Source: Candidatus Bathyarchaeota archaeon
GTDB lineage: Archaea; Thermoproteota; Bathyarchaeia; RBG-16-48-13; GCA-020355125
Assembly: GCA_030671165.1 (NCBI GenBank)
Contig: DAOVAG010000015.1
Coordinates: 1 to 11,096, forward strand
Length of the DNA stretch: 11,096 bases
Direction: 5' to 3'
The stretch's first letter is position 1; the number at the start of each line of letters is the position of its first letter. Position numbers and translations under genes: made by a program. Positions 6,644 through 11,096 of the stretch are shown in pieces. The notes under the pieces were generated by a model. That model saw only the letters and a list, made by a program, of their open reading frames with translations. It ran no database searches and had not been told where the DNA came from.

Positions 6644-7335
6644 TTAATAGCATCACCTACTAAATCAATAACATCTTGGTCTAAATAGTTTAAATAATCT
6701 CCTACAACTCCTTTTCTGAAAAAATATTCTGGTTTACCTTCACCATTATCTCTTCCTGTAACACTAAAAAAACTATTATTAATTATTATTTGATTCAATT
6801 CGGGGTCAGTTTTTACAATTTTAAGTAGAGAACAGATGTTTTGTAATTGAGTTATAGGAGTTAAATGTAAATCCTCATAGGTTAGAAGCATATAATTAGC
6901 GTGTGTATAACCATCATTATACATCTTCCATACCGCTGCTTCAAATTGATAACCTTTAGAAGAAAACGGAGAATCTTTAGCGTATTCGTTCACAAATGCT
7001 CTATCTGATAAAATTCCTTTAGTTCCATGCCACGCATCAACTTTAGTTGCTCCAGCATATTTTAATAAGAGATACCTTGATGTCATTATATCCCTTACAT
7101 CTCTCGTTATAGAGAAAACATAATCAGTCGCAGGAGTTATATATTTTATAATCGTTCTCGGTTCTACTCTGTGAAATATATAGATTTCGTTATCTGCCAA
7201 TTTCTCAACCTTATCTTGAATTAACTGTTCTGTCCAGCTAATTCTCTCCGTGATATGATGGAAGTCAGTCTTACCCATAATATCCTTCAATAAGCTACAT
7301 AGCCAATGCGTTCCTGCTCTGGGTTGGGTGGTCAC
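6640..7335 (-). CDS. PAPS-dependent sulfotransferase family protein
   Basis: Numbering from the GTG at 7335 (231 residues), all landmarks of the family are visible. PRAGTHW at 5-11 is the 5'-phosphosulfate loop (PKSGTTW in classical enzymes). His55 in IFHRV is placed like the catalytic His. RDVRDIMTS at 78-86 supplies the Arg and Ser of the 3'-phosphate site. YEDL is at 153-156, and FRKGVVGDY at 206-214 matches the RKGxxGDW motif. Such enzymes move sulfate from PAPS to a hydroxyl or amine of a glycan, tyrosine or small molecule; the acceptor cannot be read here. It overlaps the radical SAM gene by 41 bp and the cysteine-rich gene by 4 bp. The start is doubtful: the expected first beta-strand (residues TIRIYV in this frame) lies upstream of the GTG, the frame is open back to a TAG at 7369-7371, and there is no ATG, GTG or TTG start in between. 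Confidence 0.85.
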   Translation of the reverse strand: MTTQPRAGTHWLCSLLKDIMGKTDFHHITERISWTEQLIQDKVEKLADNEIYIFHRVEPRTIIKYITPATDYVFSITRDVRDIMTSRYLLLKYAGATKVDAWHGTKGILSDRAFVNEYAKDSPFSSKGYQFEAAVWKMYNDGYTHANYMLLTYEDLHLTPITQLQNICSLLKIVKTDPELNQIIINNSFFSVTGRDNGEGKPEYFFRKGVVGDYLNYLDQDVIDLVGDAIK

Positions 7336-8440
7336 ATATATTCTTATTGTTTTCTCCCCTTTTTTTTCCTAATTGATTTCTTTTTATTATTTCTTGAATT
7401 GCTCTATTTACTTCACTAAACATAAGGTTGTATTTCGCACTTTGGTAAAATGTATTATCGGCTAACTGTAAATTTGTGCCTTGACATAACTGAAACATAT
7501 AATTCGGATGTTGACCAGAATGATTCATCGTAGCGGAATACATTTTTTTGTGTTTTTTTAATCTATGGAATGAGTTATAAAGTTTAACATTTGTTAATTT
7601 ATCTGGTTCAAATACATTACCTAATTTAAAATCTTCTCTATTATGTTCTGTCGCTACTCTATGACAAGGATAAATATCCATCTTATCGTCAACAGCTAAT
7701 AAAGAAGTTCCTCCACCACATAAACCTCCTTTTCTGGTTATTATACTCAATAACAAAGCTTTCCTTTGTGCGAGAGTTAATCCTTCTTCTCTCATTACCC
7801 ATTCTTCTATTTCGTAATGCTGTTGTATGGCTATATCAATATCCTTATCTGTCCACTCCTCTTCAAATATTATTTGAAAAGTATTTTTATTGCAATCCTT
7901 TATTGCTCGTATTATCCCTTTTGGTTTAACCATTCTCCAATACCATTTAATAGATTCAGAGTAATAAGGAAGAGTTTTTTGAGTCACTACTCCATGTGTA
8001 GACCACTCAATACCATTATCTTGACAAGCCTTAATTCCCTTCATAACATCTGCATAACTACCTTTTCCGTTTGGATATTTTCTATGCATATCATGGGCTT
8101 TTTGCGTTCCATCTACACTAAACTGTATTCTACACCCTATTTTCTTTATTAAATCAATATTTTTAGGAACTAAAACACCATTCGTTATTAATGACTCTAT
8201 TCTAACTGGTGAGTTCTCAAATACATATTCAAGAACTTCAGGATTTAATAATGGTTCTCCTCCAAAGGGAAATACTTTACTAAATCCTCCTCCTTCTAAA
8301 TATTTCTTAACATCTTCTAACTTCATAGGTCGTGGTTCTTGGTCTACAAAACAATACTCACAACCTAAAGGACAATCTAATGTGAGCATTAAATCAACAG
8401 TATTTATATAATACCTATTATATTCTTCCAAATATCTCAC
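7295..8440 (-). CDS. Radical SAM enzyme with SPASM/twitch-like C-terminus
   Basis: The [4Fe-4S] cluster motif CPLGCEYC (Cys23, 27, 30; CxxxCxxC) is followed by FGGEP at 59-63, the SAM-binding GGE motif, then SLITNGV (83-89) and FSVDG (107-111), which mark the TIM-barrel strands. The C-terminal part has Cys241 (LCGGG), DIYPCHR with Cys259, LGN at 273-275 and Cys319. This resembles the auxiliary-cluster region of SPASM enzymes such as sulfatase-maturating enzymes and RiPP maturases, but has fewer cysteines than a full SPASM domain, so one auxiliary cluster is more likely than two. The likely role is radical modification of a peptide or protein. The gene overlaps its upstream neighbour by 23 bp. 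The GTG start at 8440 lies inside AGGTGAG, so a TTG at 8431 may be the real start; nothing essential is lost. The last 20 residues have no family counterpart that I recognise. Confidence 0.88.
   Translation of the reverse strand: MRYLEEYNRYYINTVDLMLTLDCPLGCEYCFVDQEPRPMKLEDVKKYLEGGGFSKVFPFGGEPLLNPEVLEYVFENSPVRIESLITNGVLVPKNIDLIKKIGCRIQFSVDGTQKAHDMHRKYPNGKGSYADVMKGIKACQDNGIEWSTHGVVTQKTLPYYSESIKWYWRMVKPKGIIRAIKDCNKNTFQIIFEEEWTDKDIDIAIQQHYEIEEWVMREEGLTLAQRKALLLSIITRKGGLCGGGTSLLAVDDKMDIYPCHRVATEHNREDFKLGNVFEPDKLTNVKLYNSFHRLKKHKKMYSATMNHSGQHPNYMFQLCQGTNLQLADNTFYQSAKYNLMFSEVNRAIQEIIKRNQLGKKRGENNKNICDHPTQSRNALAM
7360..7367 (-). other. A8 homopolymer at the radical SAM/sulfotransferase junction
   Basis: Eight A on the minus strand lie 42-49 codons... 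that is, about 65-72 bases before the radical SAM stop, and before the sulfotransferase GTG. Removing one A, or a +1 ribosomal shift, would join the radical SAM frame (NQLGKK) to GEKTIRIYVTTQPRAGTHW of the sulfotransferase without a stop, and would restore its missing first beta-strand. It may be a slippage site, a real or technical single-base indel, or irrelevant. Confidence 0.35.
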
Positions 8441-9341
8441 CTACTATTCTTACTAAATGAGGAACTTGATTATAAGTTCCCATTACTTTTTTATTTTGAT
8501 ATAAATCAAGAAAATAATTGCGTAATATAGGAATTGTGAAAATCTCTGGTTTTAAATCAATATATTGCCTTAATCTATTTAACTCTTTATTCGGTATGCT
8601 TTCACCATTATCATTCTTTCTCTTTTCTAAATCAAATAAGAGTTCATTATCCTCAAAAGCTTGTTTACCAGCATACATTTTTAAATCTGATGTTATATAA
8701 ACAGGTTTTTTATTTCTTCTCATATCTATTTCTATGGGATGTCTATGTTCTCGTTTATTTCCAGTAGATATGACCCAATTGGTTATCATATACATCCAAT
8801 TCTCAAACTCATGTAATTCATTAAAGGTCAGCTTCTCAAGACTCTCGTAATCAAAAGATAATTTGAAATGTCTTAAATATTTAGTAGTAAATGTATGAGC
8901 TATTTGTCTAGGAACTAATTTGTAGTTGTCATAATTTATTTTTAAATCAACCCATAAAGGATTATTCATTGTCCATTGTTTAAATCCCTTTATTTTGTTA
9001 AATAGTCGAGCATCTTTTACTTCTAAATCGGTTGTTATTTCAAATTGTCCTCTTAATCCTTCACATAAAGGAAATACATCATCTAACAATTCTGATTTTA
9101 TTAAGAGATTTATAGATACTTTATCGGTCATATATGACCTTGTAATAGCATCTGCGAATTGCTCAAACTCAAGAACACTATTTATAGGAATATGAACCAA
9201 TAATTTTCTATCTAATGCAAAATATTGTTCTACTTTACATCTTATAAATGTTTTAAAATCCTCAAATTCTATATCTGTAAATTTATTTAAGAATCCTTTA
9301 GCTCGAAATAAATCGGTAATGAAATCCTGTCGATGTATCAT
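8418..9341 (-). CDS. Unrecognised 307-residue protein, possibly a cluster-less radical SAM relative
   Basis: No named family is evident. The sequence has only two cysteines (35 and 93) and no CxxxCxxC motif. Its order of hydrophobic strands and helices nevertheless parallels that of the radical SAM protein it overlaps: LLVHIPI, VSINLLI, QFEITTDLE, WVDLKINYD and FKLSFDYE occur at spacings like the barrel strands, and LTFNELHEFENWMYMITNW resembles the helix ending in EEWVMREEG in the neighbour. A degenerate, catalytically dead partner or substrate-recognition subunit is therefore possible; this is a weak inference from pattern. Residues 195-307 are charged and unassigned. The ATG at 9341 directly follows the stop of the beta-helix gene (TAAATG), with GAGGT eight bases upstream, and the 3' end overlaps the radical SAM gene by 23 bp, so the proteins are probably made together. 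Confidence 0.7.
   Translation of the reverse strand: MIHRQDFITDLFRAKGFLNKFTDIEFEDFKTFIRCKVEQYFALDRKLLVHIPINSVLEFEQFADAITRSYMTDKVSINLLIKSELLDDVFPLCEGLRGQFEITTDLEVKDARLFNKIKGFKQWTMNNPLWVDLKINYDNYKLVPRQIAHTFTTKYLRHFKLSFDYESLEKLTFNELHEFENWMYMITNWVISTGNKREHRHPIEIDMRRNKKPVYITSDLKMYAGKQAFEDNELLFDLEKRKNDNGESIPNKELNRLRQYIDLKPEIFTIPILRNYFLDLYQNKKVMGTYNQVPHLVRIVGEIFGRI
8436..8442 (-). promoter_or_regulatory. Ribosome binding site overlapping the GTG of the radical SAM gene
   Basis: The minus strand reads AGGTGAG; the GTG inside it is the longest possible start (8440). If this is the binding site, the in-frame TTG at 8431, five bases after AGGTGA, is the start. No other good Shine-Dalgarno precedes the GTG. 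Confidence 0.45.
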
Positions 9342-11096
9342 TTAACTATACCTCGCTCCGTAGCTTGTGCCCGTTCCACTATCCAATATATCACCATCAC
9401 AGCCTTCATATTGATTGACTCCAATAACATTATTATTACAACCAGCACCATCAACATCTATTCCGTATTGGTCTCCGCCTCCACTATTGACACAGTTAGT
9501 AATTACATTATTAGCAATAAGATTATAATCACTAACATTCAAATGAATTGCTCCTCTGGTTGTTGCGTCAGCGGCATTACACGCATTTATTATATTACCC
9601 GAAATATTATGAGAACCACCCGTGCCAGTCAAATATATTGCTCTGTATAGACAATTGATTATTTCGTTATCTTGAACTCTATTTCTTAAAGCGTTGTGTA
9701 ATTGCATACCAGCTCCGCCATCGCAATTATCAATTATATTTCCTTGAATGAGATTACTATCGCTTTCACCGTATATTCCCATATATAAATCTTCAAATTT
9801 ACAGTTTCGTATAATAACTCCATTTGAGTTTAACTCTACACCTCTTCCGTTTGTGCCATCTCCCAACATTCTAACTCTTTCAATGACTACGGGGTTATCT
9901 GAACCTTCACTTACATCAATTACAGGTTGAGTAGTTGTCGATAAATCAGCAGCATCTACATAAAAATCTCTTAAAATTAAACTGTCACTACTTGTAATAT
10001 TAAATAATGCTTGGTCTCCTTGTAAATCAAAGATAGTAGCTAAACCCTCTCCTTGAATTGTCAGTTTTCCGCTTCCGTCTACATCAATAGTAGCTGTAAG
10101 TTGATATGTTCCCGCTAATACGGTAATAACACCTTGATTAGAACCAATTGCGTCAATAGCAGATTGGAGTTCAGCTATATTGCTTACTCTAAACTTCCAA
10201 TCTGGTCTAACTCCCGAATCAGCGTAAAATGGCAAATCACAACCCGTTGTGTTGTTATTTCTAACAAAAGTCAATTCGGCAAGATTATGTATATATAATC
10301 CATGTCCAACTCCTCCCGCTGTGCAGTAAGAACAATCATTATTGATAACGGTGTTATAGATTCCATCGTTCTCAATCATTATTCCATAACAGCTACCAGC
10401 CCCTCTAACAGTATAGCTACAATCATTCCCGTCAAATATATTATATTCTCCGTTTCTACTCCTAATACCCGCAAATGTGTTATAGCTAAAATCATTATGA
10501 TAAATATGATTTCGGTTAGATTCGTTCATATAAATCCCTGTGGAGTTATCGTCAGTTTTATTTCCATATATTATATTCCTATGAGCTGTGGATAACTCAA
10601 TTCCGTAAGCAAGGTGTTCAAAATAACAATTTCTCACTATATTATTACTACTATCTAATAAAATTCCAACTCCAAGCTCACCAGAAGTCTTTATAATGCT
10701 TACATTATCAATAATAACCCGATTATTACTTGCTTCAACAACAGAAATAGCTTTCGTAGTTCCTATTATACTTGTTGCGTCTATCTTAAAATCTTTTAAT
10801 ACTAAACCCGCACAATTAGTAATAGCAAATACAATAGAATCTCCATCGGGATTAATCTCAGTTCCAATCCCATTTCCCATAATGGTCATTGAAACTGATA
10901 CATCATTTATGGTGACTGGAAAACTCGTTTGACCAGTATCGTGAGTTCCTTCCATAAGATAAATAATTCCACCACCAGCAGCAACAACGGTATCAACAGC
11001 GTCTTGAATATCATCAGAACTGGGGTCTACAATCTCAGCGTGTCCTGCTCCCGCTCCAAGTATTTGATAAGTATCATCACAAAATTTTTTGGTTGC
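9342..11096 (-). CDS. Right-handed beta-helix (pectin-lyase-like) protein, 5' end missing
   Basis: The frame is open to the right edge: 47 codons precede the first ATG (10955), including GAGAGHAEIV and IQDAVDTVVAAGGGIIYLM, which is the capping start of a beta-helix. So the true start lies outside, and 584 residues are visible. Two tandem units can be seen. Unit 1 starts near in-window residue 30 and unit 2 near residue 305 (IAELQSAIDAIG, then ITVLAGTY). Each has the same order: opening helix, G-T-Y/H strand, IxGxG, LxLxDFxxDA, then NxIxxN-type rungs (NIIYGN, NHIYHND, NLIQGN, NRVQDN, NLIANN) as in NosD-like and pectate-lyase-3-like helices. The end DSGTGTSYGA resembles phage appendage proteins. 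No catalytic residues are assigned. Likely a tailspike, fibre or host-surface-binding protein. The name NosD would describe only the fold. Confidence 0.82.
   Translation of the reverse strand, partial: ATKKFCDDTYQILGAGAGHAEIVDPSSDDIQDAVDTVVAAGGGIIYLMEGTHDTGQTSFPVTINDVSVSMTIMGNGIGTEINPDGDSIVFAITNCAGLVLKDFKIDATSIIGTTKAISVVEASNNRVIIDNVSIIKTSGELGVGILLDSSNNIVRNCYFEHLAYGIELSTAHRNIIYGNKTDDNSTGIYMNESNRNHIYHNDFSYNTFAGIRSRNGEYNIFDGNDCSYTVRGAGSCYGIMIENDGIYNTVINNDCSYCTAGGVGHGLYIHNLAELTFVRNNNTTGCDLPFYADSGVRPDWKFRVSNIAELQSAIDAIGSNQGVITVLAGTYQLTATIDVDGSGKLTIQGEGLATIFDLQGDQALFNITSSDSLILRDFYVDAADLSTTTQPVIDVSEGSDNPVVIERVRMLGDGTNGRGVELNSNGVIIRNCKFEDLYMGIYGESDSNLIQGNIIDNCDGGAGMQLHNALRNRVQDNEIINCLYRAIYLTGTGGSHNISGNIINACNAADATTRGAIHLNVSDYNLIANNVITNCVNSGGGDQYGIDVDGAGCNNNVIGVNQYEGCDGDILDSGTGTSYGARYS

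Noticed and set aside
7295..8440. Calling the radical SAM protein a true sulfatase-maturating enzyme
   Set aside because: The C-terminal cysteine set is smaller than in those enzymes and no sulfatase is encoded in the window. Only the broader radical SAM/SPASM-like level is supported.
9342..11096. Calling the beta-helix protein NosD or a polysaccharide lyase
   Set aside because: Only the fold-type repeats are visible. There is no copper-site context and no identifiable lyase catalytic residues.
1..11096. tRNA, rRNA, insertion sequences, attachment sites, replication origin
   Set aside because: I saw no cloverleaf, transposase, flanking direct repeats or iteron cluster. Coding density leaves no gap above about 105 bases.

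Overview
The window looks like the tail/host-recognition region of an AT-rich prokaryotic virus or provirus. All eleven coding regions that I accept lie on the minus strand, so transcription runs from the right edge to the left edge. They are tightly packed, with several 4-41 bp overlaps and stop-start junctions of the TAAATG type. Capsid, portal, terminase, replication and integration genes are absent, so virus and provirus cannot be told apart here. The host cannot be named. Two gaps look archaeal: one has a TATA box centred about 26 nt upstream of an ATG with no Shine-Dalgarno (a leaderless arrangement), just after a ten-base T-tract that would serve as an archaeal-type terminator. Most other genes have good Shine-Dalgarno sites (AGGTG, GAGGT, AGGAGGTG). 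I favour an archaeal virus, but a low-GC bacterial phage is not excluded.

Layout in transcription order. (1) 11096-9342: the 3' part of a right-handed beta-helix protein made of two tandem pectin-lyase-like units. (2) 9341-5861: a four-gene block holding an unrecognised 307-residue protein that may be a cluster-less radical-SAM relative, a radical SAM enzyme with a SPASM/twitch-like C-terminus, a sulfotransferase with complete PAPS-binding motifs, and a 260-residue protein with a phage-structural-type N-terminus and a C-terminal half built of CxCxxx hexapeptides (44 Cys in all). (3) 5757-4756: after a regulatory gap with three TGTAnnTACA palindromes and a TATA-like palindrome, two small unrecognised, probably structural proteins. 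(4) 4694-1: after a T-tract and a TATA box, a cassette of coiled-coil protein plus fibre, then an 80-residue protein, then a second copy of the coiled-coil gene overlapping the start of another gene that leaves the window.

How it may work together: the flanking genes look like virion appendage parts (fibres, beta-helices, adaptor-like proteins). The block in between carries two protein- or small-molecule-modifying enzyme families directly next to an extremely cysteine-rich, probably virion-associated protein. The working hypothesis is a virus-encoded post-translational modification system (radical SAM chemistry and/or sulfation) acting on the cysteine-repeat protein or another appendage protein. 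This is inference from gene order; the sequence alone does not show the substrate.
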